Origin: Moraxella oblonga NBRC 102422
Lineage (GTDB): Bacteria > Pseudomonadota > Gammaproteobacteria > Pseudomonadales > Moraxellaceae
DNA length: 33,479 nt
Direction of reading: 5' to 3'
Assembly: GCF_001598275.1 (NCBI RefSeq)
Contig: NZ_BCYQ01000025.1
Span: forward strand, 1 to 33,479
The position numbers were made by a program, and so were the translations under genes. The notes under the pieces are model-generated. The model ran no database searches, was not told where the DNA came from, and saw only the letters and a program-made list of their open reading frames with translations. The number at the start of each line of letters is the position of its first letter. Position 1 is the first letter of the stretch. Positions 1 through 8,484 of the stretch are shown here, piece after piece.

Positions 1-105
1 AAAAATAACTTTATGTCATCAAAAACCACCCAAGATTTTATTTGCCAAATGCCTCAAAAAACGTTAAGATAACCCAAATTTTTAACAGTCGCAAAGGTTA
101 TCGCC

Positions 106-456
106 ATGACAGAAGTTGCTCCCGAATTTCGTATCACCCTATCAGGTCAAATCACCCCTGATGACGTTGCCGAGCTTGCTCGCATGGGTGTAAAAACAAT
201 CGTCAACAACCGTCCAGACGGTGAAGAGGCAGGTCAGCCCACGTCTGCCGAGATTGAGCAGGCGTGCCAAGCTCATGGCATTGCTTACAAACAAATTGCC
301 TTTGCTGGTGGCATGATGGACATGGGTCATGTACAAGCGTTCGCTGATTTTTTTAACAGTACAGAACGACCTCTACATATCTTTTGCCGTACAGGCAACC
401 GCTCCAATAACCTTTTAACAGTGGCACGAGAAAAGGATTTGTTGGACGAAGAGTGA
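106..456 (+). CDS. DUF442 (TIGR01244-type) phosphatase/sulfurtransferase-like protein
   Basis: A 116-residue cytosolic protein of the family often called beta-lactamase hydrolase-like or TIGR01244 sulfur transferase. The fold is related to dual-specificity phosphatases and rhodaneses. The N-terminal half carries the family pattern IVNNRPDGE (about residues 32-40). The catalytic loop HIFCRTGNRS (residues 91-100) has Cys94 and Arg99 in a C-x4-R arrangement, as in rhodanese-like loops, one residue shorter than the C-x5-R of classical tyrosine phosphatases. The start ATG at 106 is preceded by AAAGG about 9 bases upstream. The gene stands alone and is followed by a strong terminator. Family assignment is good; substrate and in vivo reaction cannot be told from sequence. 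In other bacteria relatives are linked to sulfide metabolism, but no such genes adjoin it here. Confidence 0.85.
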   Translation: MTEVAPEFRITLSGQITPDDVAELARMGVKTIVNNRPDGEEAGQPTSAEIEQACQAHGIAYKQIAFAGGMMDMGHVQAFADFFNSTERPLHIFCRTGNRSNNLLTVAREKDLLDEE

Positions 457-469
457 TACTCATTCACCC

Positions 470-497
470 AAAGCGACCTATCATGGTCGCTTTTTTA
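470..497 (+). terminator. Rho-independent terminator after the DUF442 gene
   Basis: The arms AAGCGACC (471-478) and GGTCGCTT (485-492) pair perfectly around the loop TATCAT, and the transcript ends in six T (491-496). It insulates the first gene from the promoter at 550-578. Confidence 0.88.
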
Positions 498-549
498 TCG
501 CCAAAATCATGCCGATTATCTAAAAATACATCAAATACGTCATGGCATA

Positions 550-578
550 TTGACATAATAACTTCAATGAATTATATT
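550..578 (+). promoter_or_regulatory. Sigma-70 type promoter of the RHH-pspA-yqiJ operon
   Basis: TTGACA (550-555) and TATATT (573-578) are separated by exactly 17 bases, which predicts transcription from about 585, some 26 bases before the ATG at 611. This looks like an ordinary sigma-70 promoter. I saw no sigma-54 GG-N10-GC element of the kind that drives the enterobacterial psp operon, so control probably differs from the PspF system. Confidence 0.72.
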
Positions 579-610
579 TGTATTCAAATGAAAACAAAAG
601 AATTTAAATT

Positions 611-1111
611 ATGCCAAATGCAAACCGTATCCCAATGAGTGTGCGTATTAGCCAAGAAGATGCTGATTTTATTGCTCAATTACAACTTGATGGGGCAACC
701 ACGCCGTCCGACAAAATCCGTGAACTCTTGCGTCAAGCTCGTATTTTGCACACACAAGGACAAGATTATGACACCGCCCTATCGCTTGCCGAGCAAAATT
801 TGCACACCGCCCGCCATCAAATACTGGGCTTTGAAAAGGAGCTTGGCATACATTCACATATTGTAGCAAGGGTATTTGAGCTACTGCCTGATTTGATGGC
901 GACAGCACTAGATTACCCCAAAACTGGCGATAAGGCACAACTTGCCCAATTTGAACAACGCCTAATGTGGCGAGTGATTCGCCTAATGGACAGCATATTA
1001 CAGCTTGCCATTACAGGCAAAGGGGCAGGCTATGATGATACGGTGTTAAATGAATTAGACAATACCTTAAAACTTGCCAATTTAATTTATCAAAATCATC
1101 AAAATCGGTGA
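611..1111 (+). CDS. Ribbon-helix-helix-like hypothetical protein, first gene of the PspA/flotillin operon
   Basis: I do not recognise a named family. The first 45 residues (RIPMSVRISQEDADFIAQL, then a helix around SDKIRELLRQAR) look like a ribbon-helix-helix domain: a short strand rich in R/V/I followed by two helices. The remaining ~120 residues are predicted helical, with an aromatic/basic stretch (MWRVIRLMDSILQL) and no membrane segment. The start at 611 lies 33 bases after the promoter's -10 box and has only a weak ribosome site. The stop is 21 bases before the pspA start, so the two are co-transcribed. It could be an autoregulator of the operon or a cytosolic adaptor for PspA; position favours the first, but this is inference. 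The overlapping open frame 453-638 lacks family features and is not considered real. Confidence 0.75.
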   Translation: MPNANRIPMSVRISQEDADFIAQLQLDGATTPSDKIRELLRQARILHTQGQDYDTALSLAEQNLHTARHQILGFEKELGIHSHIVARVFELLPDLMATALDYPKTGDKAQLAQFEQRLMWRVIRLMDSILQLAITGKGAGYDDTVLNELDNTLKLANLIYQNHQNR

Positions 1112-1132
1112 TTTATTTTATAAGGAATGACT

Positions 1133-1795
1133 ATGAGCGAAACTCTATCCAATCGTGTCAGTCGGTTAATAAGTGGCAGTTTTCACGCCCTACTGGACAA
1201 AGCCGAAGATTTAGCCCCTATGCTTGCCTTTAATGAGCATTTAAGACAGCTTGATAAAGCCATTGATGAAGTACGCAGTGAACTTGGCAAAGTCGTTGCC
1301 CAAAAACACCTTGCCACCAAAAAATTAAATAACGAAAACACTCGCTTTGAGAATTTAAATGAAAATATCTTAACCGCCGTTAATATGGGGCGAGATGATT
1401 TGGCACAAGTGGGTATTGGCGAGCAACTTAATATTGAAACAACATTGGCAATGTTGCAAGCTACCATTGCTGAGTGCAACGACAAAGAAAAAGAGCTAGA
1501 AGGCTTTATTATTGCCCTACAAGCCAAACGCCGTGAAATGCTAAATGCCATTGACGATTTTCAAAAGACAATGGCAAATAACACGCCAAGCATAAATACC
1601 AGCAATGATTTAAATCACATTGCCCAAAAGGCGAATAAAACCACCAATGCCTTTGATAGAGCAATGAGCCGTCAAATGGGTTTTTCTTATCAAACAGGGC
1701 AAAATAACAATGCCCAAGATTTAAAAGCATTAGAAGAGTTAAATAAAAACCATCATATTGCCCAGCGTTTGGCAAAATTAAAAGCAGGGCAATGA
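1133..1795 (+). CDS. PspA/IM30 (Vipp1) family envelope-stress protein
   Basis: About 220 residues, close to the usual PspA length. It is almost entirely alpha-helical and charged, with the long coiled coil typical of PspA/IM30 (about residues 25-180) and an N-terminal segment (NRVSRLISGSFHALLDKAED) that fits the amphipathic membrane-binding helix followed by the conserved A-E-D pattern. PspA proteins polymerise on the inner face of stressed membranes and limit proton leakage. Two in-frame ATGs lie at 1127 and 1133; AAGGA at 1122-1126 is correctly spaced only for 1133, so I use that one. It sits between the RHH-like gene and a YqiJ-like gene. Neither pspB, pspC nor pspF is present in the window, so this is one of the PspA variants linked to flotillin/NfeD proteins. 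Confidence 0.85.
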   Translation: MSETLSNRVSRLISGSFHALLDKAEDLAPMLAFNEHLRQLDKAIDEVRSELGKVVAQKHLATKKLNNENTRFENLNENILTAVNMGRDDLAQVGIGEQLNIETTLAMLQATIAECNDKEKELEGFIIALQAKRREMLNAIDDFQKTMANNTPSINTSNDLNHIAQKANKTTNAFDRAMSRQMGFSYQTGQNNNAQDLKALEELNKNHHIAQRLAKLKAGQ

Positions 1796-1898
1796 ATGAT
1801 AATTAATTTTGATGCTTGATTTATGATTTGGCATTATTGAAATGGTGGGGATATATTGCGATTAACCCCAAAAACCAAACTTACCAAAAGGAAACTCA

Positions 1899-2576
1899 AT
1901 GACCGCACTTTGGCAATTATTAAATGCCCCACAAACCGCCCCATTTGGCATTGCTCTAATGCTGATGTTTTTATTATTTGTGGTAGAAGTTTTGGCAATG
2001 CTGGTTGGTGGGGCAAATGATTGGCTGGATAATTTATTACCAGATGAATTATCAGAGGTTAATGCCCATAGCGAAATTGGCATTGATACGGTGGATAGCG
2101 GGGCATTTATTCGCTTTTTAAGCTGGCTATATTTTGGCAAAGTGCCTGTGTTAATGCTATTTGTGTTATTTTTAGCGATTTTTGGGTTATTGGGATTTAT
2201 TGTTCAAAACATTATTTTTAATATTGCTGGATTTTATTTGCCTGTTTTTGTTGCAATCATTTTGGTGTGGATGTTATCATTGCCCATATTAAGACTATCT
2301 GCCAAAGGCTTATATAAAATTCTACCCAAAGATGAAACCACTGCCATCAACCAAAATGAGCTGATTGGACGCATTGGTACAATTACCATTGGCATTGCCA
2401 ATCAAGACAAAAAAGCCGAAGTCAAAGTCAAAGACAAATACGGTCAGATGCATTATGTAATGGCATTTTGTGATAATGATGATATATTAACACAAGGCGA
2501 TACGGTATTATTGGTTGCCCAAAAGGGAAATGATTTTTTGGCAATTAAAAATGTCAATGGCGTTTTGGTGGATTGA
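1899..2576 (+). CDS. YqiJ/NfeD-like inner-membrane protein with C-terminal OB-fold
   Basis: A 225-residue protein resembling E. coli YqiJ, which is encoded next to the flotillin YqiK. It has an N-terminal hydrophobic segment (about 17-38), two further membrane segments (about 78-100 and 103-130), and a soluble C-terminal domain (about 155-225) with the beta-rich pattern of an NfeD/YqiJ OB-fold, opening with ELIGRIGTITIGIA. NfeD-type proteins pair with SPFH proteins, and the flotillin gene follows here, though a toxin-antitoxin pair now separates them. The ATG has a good ribosome site, AAAAGGAAA, a few bases upstream. The 103-base gap after pspA has no terminator, so read-through is likely. 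Confidence 0.82.
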   Translation: MTALWQLLNAPQTAPFGIALMLMFLLFVVEVLAMLVGGANDWLDNLLPDELSEVNAHSEIGIDTVDSGAFIRFLSWLYFGKVPVLMLFVLFLAIFGLLGFIVQNIIFNIAGFYLPVFVAIILVWMLSLPILRLSAKGLYKILPKDETTAINQNELIGRIGTITIGIANQDKKAEVKVKDKYGQMHYVMAFCDNDDILTQGDTVLLVAQKGNDFLAIKNVNGVLVD

Positions 2577-2600
2577 TAAGTTATTTTTTTAACTATAAAA

Positions 2601-2630
2601 TTATCAAGACCCAATAAGTTATGCTATCAT
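2601..2630 (+). promoter_or_regulatory. Candidate extended -10 promoter of the toxin-antitoxin pair
   Basis: TGCTATCAT (2622-2630) is an extended -10 element. A weak -35, TTATCA (2601-2606), lies 18 bases upstream. Predicted start about 2637, giving a 38-base leader to the antitoxin ATG. Because nothing terminates transcription before the flotillin gene, this promoter could also feed flotillin. The same TGCTATCAT core occurs in the ispB promoter on the opposite strand. Confidence 0.5.
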
Positions 2631-2674
2631 TTCTTTATCTTAAACATTTAATTTTTACCATTTAGGAGTAAAAA

Positions 2675-2887
2675 ATGCTCATAGATTTACCCCCACACAT
2701 TGAACAAATCATTATTAACCAAGCCCAAATACAAGGCATTAGTGTTGCCGAATTTATCATTCAAAAAGTGGTTGATGAAAAACCTAATTCAATGATAGAA
2801 GCGGTAATGGCATTAGAGCCTTCACAGTCTTTTAAAGAAGTGGACGCAGTTGCCTTACAAAGGGAGTGGCGTAATGAATGGCATTAA
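2675..2887 (+). CDS. VapB-like antitoxin of a type II toxin-antitoxin pair
   Basis: A 70-residue protein whose N-terminal half (LPPHIEQIIINQAQIQGIS, then VAEFIIQKVV) has the alternating pattern of a ribbon-helix-helix DNA-binding domain. The C-terminal tail is polar and ends in ALQREWRNEWH, suited to wrapping a toxin. The ATG follows AGGAG (2664-2668) with ideal spacing. It overlaps the start of the PIN-domain toxin gene by 14 bases, the standard arrangement for coupled antitoxin-toxin translation. Antitoxins of this kind repress their own promoter. The antitoxin reads intact although its toxin is frameshifted. The exact antitoxin family cannot be fixed by eye. Confidence 0.78.
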   Translation: MLIDLPPHIEQIIINQAQIQGISVAEFIIQKVVDEKPNSMIEAVMALEPSQSFKEVDAVALQREWRNEWH

Positions 2888-3252
2888 GTTTTTATTGGAC
2901 AGTTGTTTTTTAATTCGTTGGTATGGAAAACATAATGATGCCATTGAATTGATTAAAAAAACATCAATTACAATTTCATCAATGTGCTTATAGCGATATT
3001 AGTTATGCCGAAGTATTGGGTTGGAATGGTTCAACAGAACAAGACGATATAAATTTACGAATGCTTTTTAATCGTTTCCAAGCCAAATTGCCCATTACCG
3101 ATGACATATTAGAATGCACGATTGCATTAAGAAGGGCTTATAAAATTAAATTGCCAGACGCATTGATTTTGGCGACCGCAAAAACACACCAATTAACTTT
3201 ATTAACGCTTGATGAAAAATTAGAGCGAATTTACCAGCAAACAAACAGTTAA
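2874..3252 (+). pseudogene. PIN-domain (VapC-like) toxin, frameshifted in an A7 run
   Basis: Reading from ATG 2874 gives MNGIKFLLDSCFLIRW and then a stop at 2991-2993 after 39 residues. Removing one A from the A7 run at 2955-2961 joins this to the downstream frame and yields a continuous 125-residue protein. In the restored protein the four PIN acidic residues are present: Asp9 (LLDSC), Glu46 (SYAEVLG), Asp95 (LPDALILATA) and Asp113 (LTLDEKL). The only visible lesion is therefore one extra A. PIN toxins are metal-dependent RNases that usually cut tRNA or rRNA. The break may be a true inactivation, a slippage-prone phase-variable site, or a sequencing error in a homopolymer. The stop lies 11 bases before the flotillin start. 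Confidence 0.82.
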
Positions 3253-3263
3253 GGAAAAACCCT

Positions 3264-4994
3264 ATGAATCTAATTTCAATCCTTATCATCGCAGGGGTGA
3301 TTTTGGTTGCCCTCGTCATTTTGGGTCTCATTTTGACTCGTCTGTATCGCCGTGCCAGCAAGGAAGTCTCCTTTGTACGGACAGGGTTTGGTGGCGAAAA
3401 AGTGATTGTCAATGGCGGTGCGATTGTCTTGCCTGTCTTGCACGAGGTCATTCCTGTTAATATGAACACCCTTCGCCTTGAAGTTCGCCGTGCCAGCGAG
3501 CAAGCACTCATCACCAAGGATAGAATGCGTGTTGATGTAACGGCTGAATTTTATGTGCGAGTCAAGCCCACCGCCGAATCCATTGCCACCGCCGCCCAAA
3601 CTTTGGGTATGAAAACGATGTCGCCACAGGATTTGAAGGATTTGGTAGAAGGTAAATTTGTGGACAGCCTTCGTGCCGTGGCTGCCGAAATGGCGATGGA
3701 GGAGCTACACGAAAAACGGGTGGATTTTGTGCAAAAGGTTCAACAGGTGGTATCGGAGGATTTGTACAAAAACGGCTTGGAGCTTGAAACGGTGTCTTTG
3801 ACAGGGCTTGACCAGACGGCTTTTGAGTATTTTAACCCACAAAATGCCTTTGATGCCGAAGGTTTGACAAAATTGACCGAAACCATTGAAATTCGCCGTA
3901 AAAAACGCAACGACATTGAACAAGACACCGATTTGGCAATCAAAACCAAAAACTTAGAGGCCGAACGCACTCGCCTGCAAATCTTGCGAGAAGAAGAGTA
4001 TGCCAAACTAGAACAAGAGCGAGAGATTGAGATTCGTAAAGCCGAGCAAGAGCGAGAGATTGCCGTACGCCGTGCCGAGCAGACGGCAGAGATTGCCAGC
4101 CAAGAGGCAAGCAAACAAAGAGAGGCGGAAGAGGCACAGATTGCCGCCAAGCGTGAAGTGGATTTGAAAAAAATTCTTGCCGAGCGAGACATTGAAAACG
4201 AACGCATTCAAAAAGAGCAACGCATTGAACAAGCCGAAGTAGAACGCAAAAAAGCCATTGAACTTGCCGAACAAGACCGAGCGATTGCTGTTGCCGAAAA
4301 ATCTCGTGCCGAGTCGGAGGCAAAAGCAGAGGCCGACAGAGCAAGAGCGGCAGCCGTCAAGGAAGAAGAGAGTGTTATCACCGTGCGTGAAACGCAAAAA
4401 GCAGAGCGAGCCAAAGCGGTGGAGCTGATTTCCGCCCAAGAATCCGCCCAAAAAGAGGCAATTGCCATCACAGTGGCAGCAGAGGCTCAAAAGCAGGCAT
4501 CCATTGACCAAGCCGAAGCAGTACGCATTGTGGCACAGGCAGAGGCAGAAAAATTACGCTTACAAGCCAAAGGGGAGGCAGACGCTCAAATTCTTTTGGC
4601 GGAGGCAAAAGAAAAGCAATACCGTGTTGATGCCGAAGGGACAAGGGCGGTCAATGAGGCGTCCAATGTCTTGTCGGTGGAGCAAATTGAAATGCAAATT
4701 CGCCTTGCCCTACTCAAACACCTGCCAGAGATTATTCGTGAAAGCGTGCGTCCGATGGAAAATATTGACGACATTAAGATTTTGCAGGTCAATGGGCTTG
4801 GTGGGTTTGGTGGTAATGGAACAGGTAGTGAAACTGGCGAAAATGGCAATGCCAACCTTGCCGACCAGATGGTCAATTCTGCCCTAAGGTATCGCTCACA
4901 AGCCCCTTTGGTGGATAGTTTGTTAAAAGAAATTGGACTTAATGGGGCGGATATCAATGGTTTGACACAGGGGATTGAAAAGGGCATTAAATAA
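3264..4994 (+). CDS. Flotillin family (YqiK/FloT-like) SPFH protein
   Basis: A 576-residue protein with an N-terminal membrane anchor (about residues 3-28), an SPFH/Band 7 domain (about 35-200, including RLEVRRASEQALITKDRMRV), a very long Glu/Ala/Arg/Lys-rich coiled coil (about 215-450, with many AE and EQ repeats) and a C-terminal flotillin segment ending near a Gly-rich linker (GGFGGNGTG, about 515-523). Length and order fit E. coli YqiK. Flotillins scaffold membrane microdomains and here probably act with PspA and the YqiJ-like protein. AAGGAAAA (3251-3258) is a suitable ribosome site for ATG 3264. The toxin-antitoxin pair separates it from yqiJ. Long antisense frames across the coiled coil are composition artefacts. 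Confidence 0.92.
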   Translation: MNLISILIIAGVILVALVILGLILTRLYRRASKEVSFVRTGFGGEKVIVNGGAIVLPVLHEVIPVNMNTLRLEVRRASEQALITKDRMRVDVTAEFYVRVKPTAESIATAAQTLGMKTMSPQDLKDLVEGKFVDSLRAVAAEMAMEELHEKRVDFVQKVQQVVSEDLYKNGLELETVSLTGLDQTAFEYFNPQNAFDAEGLTKLTETIEIRRKKRNDIEQDTDLAIKTKNLEAERTRLQILREEEYAKLEQEREIEIRKAEQEREIAVRRAEQTAEIASQEASKQREAEEAQIAAKREVDLKKILAERDIENERIQKEQRIEQAEVERKKAIELAEQDRAIAVAEKSRAESEAKAEADRARAAAVKEEESVITVRETQKAERAKAVELISAQESAQKEAIAITVAAEAQKQASIDQAEAVRIVAQAEAEKLRLQAKGEADAQILLAEAKEKQYRVDAEGTRAVNEASNVLSVEQIEMQIRLALLKHLPEIIRESVRPMENIDDIKILQVNGLGGFGGNGTGSETGENGNANLADQMVNSALRYRSQAPLVDSLLKEIGLNGADINGLTQGIEKGIK

Positions 4995-5002
4995 ACCCAA
5001 TC

Positions 5003-5036
5003 AAAAAAAGACTTGGTGTTATCCAAGTCTTTTTTG
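5003..5036. terminator. Bidirectional terminator between flotillin and cydC
   Basis: AAAAAAAGACTTGG and CCAAGTCTTTTTT pair around TGTTAT. The stem has an A-run on one side and a T-run on the other, so it terminates transcripts from both strands. This suits the convergent genes that end at 4994 (+) and 5045 (-). Confidence 0.9.
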
Positions 5037-5044
5037 TTTTTATC

Positions 5045-6721
5045 TTATTCACCCACCTGCAATACATCTGCATTCATCTGTGCCCACACTTGATGCGTAG
5101 CGATGATTAAAATACCAATTTGCCCTGATTGTTGAGCATCAGTCAGCGTTTGCCACACATGACGACGAGTGGCATCATCAAGCCCTGCAAATGGCTCATC
5201 TAACAACAATACCGTTTTTGGTGTTAAAAGCAGGCGAGCGAGTGCCACACGGCGAGCCTGCCCACCAGAGAGTGCCATGCCATATTCGCCAAGTGGCGTG
5301 TCTAAACCTTTGGGTTGGGATTTGACCCAGTCCACCAAGCCCACTTTGTCAAGCACCGCCCATAATTCATCATCGCTGGCAGTCATGTTACCCAACCGCA
5401 AGTTGTCCGCCAGCGTCTGGTCAAAAATATCCACCATCTGCCCCAAAAACCCAAGCGATGAACCAAAATCAATGCTTGGCATGGATTGTCCATTTAAGAT
5501 GATTTCACCTTTAAGAGGAGCAAATTCCCCTGCCAAAGTCGCAAGCAATGTTGATTTACCAACACCTGACGCACCCACAATAAGAGTAGGCAGTTGATTT
5601 GTGATGCAGGCATGAATGTTATCAATCACCATCACAGCATTGGAAGCTTGTATCGCAACATCATCAAGTATAAGCGTCCATTCATCTTGGTTTGGGTTGG
5701 ATAGGTCTACTTTGGGCATGGCAGAGGCAGGCGTAATCAGTGCATTCATTTGCTCTTTGGCATACATACTACGTCCGTATGCTAATGGCTCAACTGCTAA
5801 CACCAAGACGATTTCAATAAGCCCAAACACTGCCAACACCAACGCCAACGCCCATGCAGGGTTAAAACCACGACTGACATGACTGTTATCGGTTGCCAAG
5901 ACTATCGCATGACTAAACAACTCATGCACCCCAAACAGCACCCCAACCACCACCAGTGCAATGACGATTTGTATCATCAAGTTGGCTCGCCGTCTGATGA
6001 TGTGTGATTGACGTACAAGCGTGTGAGCCTCATCATCAAGCTGGCTTAGTGTCGCCATGCGGTCTTGCCACCGACCCCACACCAGTAGCTGAGTGAGCGT
6101 AGGCAAAGTGTCAAGGAGCATACTTTTTTGGCGTTCGCTAAGTTTGCTTTCTTTGACGGCAATCACCGCCCCAAATCGCCACATAACCACAGGAATGACC
6201 AACACCAAACACAATATGCTTGCCAGCACCACTCCCAAAAGTGTGGGCAATTTTATCAATAAACCCACCGCCACAACCGCTACCGCCACAACTGCCACGA
6301 TAAAAGGCGATACAACACGCAATACAAACTCATTGAGTGTATCTATGTCTTTGACTAAGCGGTGCATTTTTTGACTGCTGGTTTTGTCATCAAGAGCCTT
6401 GATAGACAAAGGTTGTTTTGCCCAAGCGGTAAAAAATCGTACACGCAGTTCTTTTAACAACTCAAACACTGCATGGTGCGACACCACCAAATCCCCATAA
6501 CGAGCCAACGTACGGCTCACCGCCAATCCACATGGCACAAGATAAACCGCCCCAAGCACCCCCATCACACCTGCCATCGTAATGAGCCACCCTGACACCG
6601 CCACCAGTCCCAAGACCGACAAAGCTGTAATCATACCCAGCCCCCACGCCAAAAACCAACGATGCTTTTGAGTTGTCCAAAGCTGATGTAGTTCAAATTG
6701 TTCGTGATGATGAGTTGTCAT
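5045..6721 (-). CDS. cydC: Thiol reductant ABC exporter subunit CydC
   Basis: A 558-residue fused ABC exporter half: a membrane domain with about six hydrophobic helices (residues ~20-330), then an ATPase domain with Walker A GASGVGKST (about 381-389), signature LSGGQARRVALARLLL and Walker B TVLLLDEPFAGLD. The N-terminal GLVAVSGWLITMAGVMG matches the first CydC helices. CydDC exports glutathione and cysteine to the periplasm and is needed to assemble cytochrome bd and other haem proteins. Its ATG overlaps the stop of cydD by 4 bases, so the two are translationally coupled. The cytochrome bd genes themselves are not in the window. Confidence 0.9.
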   Translation of the reverse strand: MTTHHHEQFELHQLWTTQKHRWFLAWGLGMITALSVLGLVAVSGWLITMAGVMGVLGAVYLVPCGLAVSRTLARYGDLVVSHHAVFELLKELRVRFFTAWAKQPLSIKALDDKTSSQKMHRLVKDIDTLNEFVLRVVSPFIVAVVAVAVVAVGLLIKLPTLLGVVLASILCLVLVIPVVMWRFGAVIAVKESKLSERQKSMLLDTLPTLTQLLVWGRWQDRMATLSQLDDEAHTLVRQSHIIRRRANLMIQIVIALVVVGVLFGVHELFSHAIVLATDNSHVSRGFNPAWALALVLAVFGLIEIVLVLAVEPLAYGRSMYAKEQMNALITPASAMPKVDLSNPNQDEWTLILDDVAIQASNAVMVIDNIHACITNQLPTLIVGASGVGKSTLLATLAGEFAPLKGEIILNGQSMPSIDFGSSLGFLGQMVDIFDQTLADNLRLGNMTASDDELWAVLDKVGLVDWVKSQPKGLDTPLGEYGMALSGGQARRVALARLLLTPKTVLLLDEPFAGLDDATRRHVWQTLTDAQQSGQIGILIIATHQVWAQMNADVLQVGE

Positions 6722-8484
6722 AATCTGCCCCCTTGTCCTTTTTGCCCCAAACGATGTATGTTGTCAAACCTAAACTCCCCAAAGTCCTCATCGTGCGTCA
6801 CCCAAATCACCGTTTTGCCAGCCCCCAGTTGCCACAACAACTCTTTGATTTGCCAAGCGGTCTTAGCGTCCAAATGCTCAGTCGGCTCATCTAATAGCCA
6901 CACTTTGGCATCTTGGAGTAAAAGCTGAGCAATGGCAAGCCGTTGCCCCTGACCGCCCGACAGTCCACGCCCACGTTCGCCCAGTATGGTGTGCATACCC
7001 TGTGGCAAAGCATTTACCACATCCCACATTTTGACCCATTGCAAAACCTGTTTTAATTCATCATCGCTGGCGTGCGGTTTGGCAAGGCGTAAATTATCAG
7101 CGATACTCATAGGGAGCAATGCCAAACTTTGCGATAGATAGCCAAATTGTTGCCTTAATTGCACCAAATTCACCTCTTGGTAAGGCACTTTTTTATCGCC
7201 ATCAGTCAGCACCACTTCGCCTTCATAGTCCCCAAAACCAAGTAGGATTTGTAACAAAGTAGATTTTCCTGCCCCACTTTCACCCATCACGGCGGTTTTT
7301 TGCCCTGCCCCAAACTCAGCCGTCAAAGGCGATAACCGCACTCGCCCATCATCACCAAAGGCGGTGAGATTTTTTAGGGAGAAACTTGGGGCATGGCTTA
7401 GGGTATGGGCTTGTCCTGTGTGTTTTTTATGTTTAAAATTAAGTATGGGAGCAATTGCTTTGGCACATGCCACCGCCTGCCCTTTGACGTGGTATTCTGC
7501 CCCCAATCGGCGTAGCGGTGCATAAAATTCAGGCACAAGGAGCAAAATAAATAACGCCGTCTGATAACTTAACGTACCTTGTCCAAAAATCGTCCACCCA
7601 AGCAGTCCAAAACCCAAATAAATCGCCACCAACGCAATGGATAGAGCAGATAAAAATTCAAGCACAGCACTGTTTAAAAAGGCGATTTTTAGGACACTCA
7701 TCGTTTTTTGGCGATACGATTCGCTACTTTTGTCAATGTCGGACACCGCCACGTCCACCGCCCCCAATCGGCTTAGGGTATTCATACCCCGAATCCAATC
7801 CAAAAAACGTCCGCCAAGCTGGGCAAGTGCATCCATCTGTTCACGGCTTTTGCGAGCGGTTGCCACACCAATAAATGCCATGCCAATCGGCACAAGCGGA
7901 GCGGTCAACAGCAAAATCAGTCCAGCTGACAGGCTATAAAAACTCACACACCCTGCCAAAATAATTGGTGTGGTTATAGCGGTCATTTTTTGCACTTCAA
8001 AACGAGCATAACCCACCAAATGCACAGGCTCATCTACCATCTTACTGGCAAGTGAGCCGTCCGAACCAAAGTACCGCCGTGCCAATCCAAGCTGACCTAA
8101 CTTATCAAGCAATGCCTTTTTAACGCTTGTGGCAACCATCAATCCTGCTTCACTCAATAGATAATCTCGCCCATAACTTAGCCCTGCTCGTACGCACAAA
8201 CAAATAAATACCACCCCCAAATACATCGTCAGCTCATCATCGCTAGGTTGTGGCAAGAGCGAATCTTGCTTGACAAAAAAGTCCAGCCACACCCCAAACA
8301 ACCACGCAATCACAAACGCCTGCCCCATCAACACCAGTACGTTCACTACATCCAAAAACCATGCCATCATCATGGATTTTTTGACAGGTTTAAAGGTATT
8401 TTTTAAAAAGGCATTTGCCATGATGTCTTCTTGAGAGCGGGCGTGGCGGGCTTTTTTGGGTTTGGGGTCAGCTTTATTTGTCAT
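6718..8484 (-). CDS. cydD: Thiol reductant ABC exporter subunit CydD
   Basis: A 588-residue ABC exporter half that partners CydC. The membrane domain has about six helices (residues ~40-335). The ATPase domain has Walker A GESGAGKST (about 399-407), signature LSGGQGQRLAIAQLLL and Walker B VWLLDEPTEHLD, followed by the switch histidine in WVTHDEDF. The first ~20 residues are basic and polar (KPKKARHARSQED). The annotated start at 8484 has no clear ribosome site, whereas the internal Met22 (MANAFLKNTF) is preceded by AAGAAG and is a plausible alternative start. The order cydD-cydC with a 4-base overlap is the classical operon. The upstream 149 bases are shared with the divergent His-rich lipoprotein gene. 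Confidence 0.9.
   Translation of the reverse strand: MTNKADPKPKKARHARSQEDIMANAFLKNTFKPVKKSMMMAWFLDVVNVLVLMGQAFVIAWLFGVWLDFFVKQDSLLPQPSDDELTMYLGVVFICLCVRAGLSYGRDYLLSEAGLMVATSVKKALLDKLGQLGLARRYFGSDGSLASKMVDEPVHLVGYARFEVQKMTAITTPIILAGCVSFYSLSAGLILLLTAPLVPIGMAFIGVATARKSREQMDALAQLGGRFLDWIRGMNTLSRLGAVDVAVSDIDKSSESYRQKTMSVLKIAFLNSAVLEFLSALSIALVAIYLGFGLLGWTIFGQGTLSYQTALFILLLVPEFYAPLRRLGAEYHVKGQAVACAKAIAPILNFKHKKHTGQAHTLSHAPSFSLKNLTAFGDDGRVRLSPLTAEFGAGQKTAVMGESGAGKSTLLQILLGFGDYEGEVVLTDGDKKVPYQEVNLVQLRQQFGYLSQSLALLPMSIADNLRLAKPHASDDELKQVLQWVKMWDVVNALPQGMHTILGERGRGLSGGQGQRLAIAQLLLQDAKVWLLDEPTEHLDAKTAWQIKELLWQLGAGKTVIWVTHDEDFGEFRFDNIHRLGQKGQGGRL

Noticed and set aside
453-638. 61-residue open frame between the DUF442 and RHH-like genes
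   Set aside because: It runs through a terminator and the operon promoter and overlaps the next gene's start; its composition is not protein-like.
3705-4511. Several long antisense frames across the flotillin gene
   Set aside because: They arise from the Glu/Ala/Lys repeat codons of the coiled coil; they have no ribosome sites and encode Ser/Arg- or Leu/Phe-rich nonsense.
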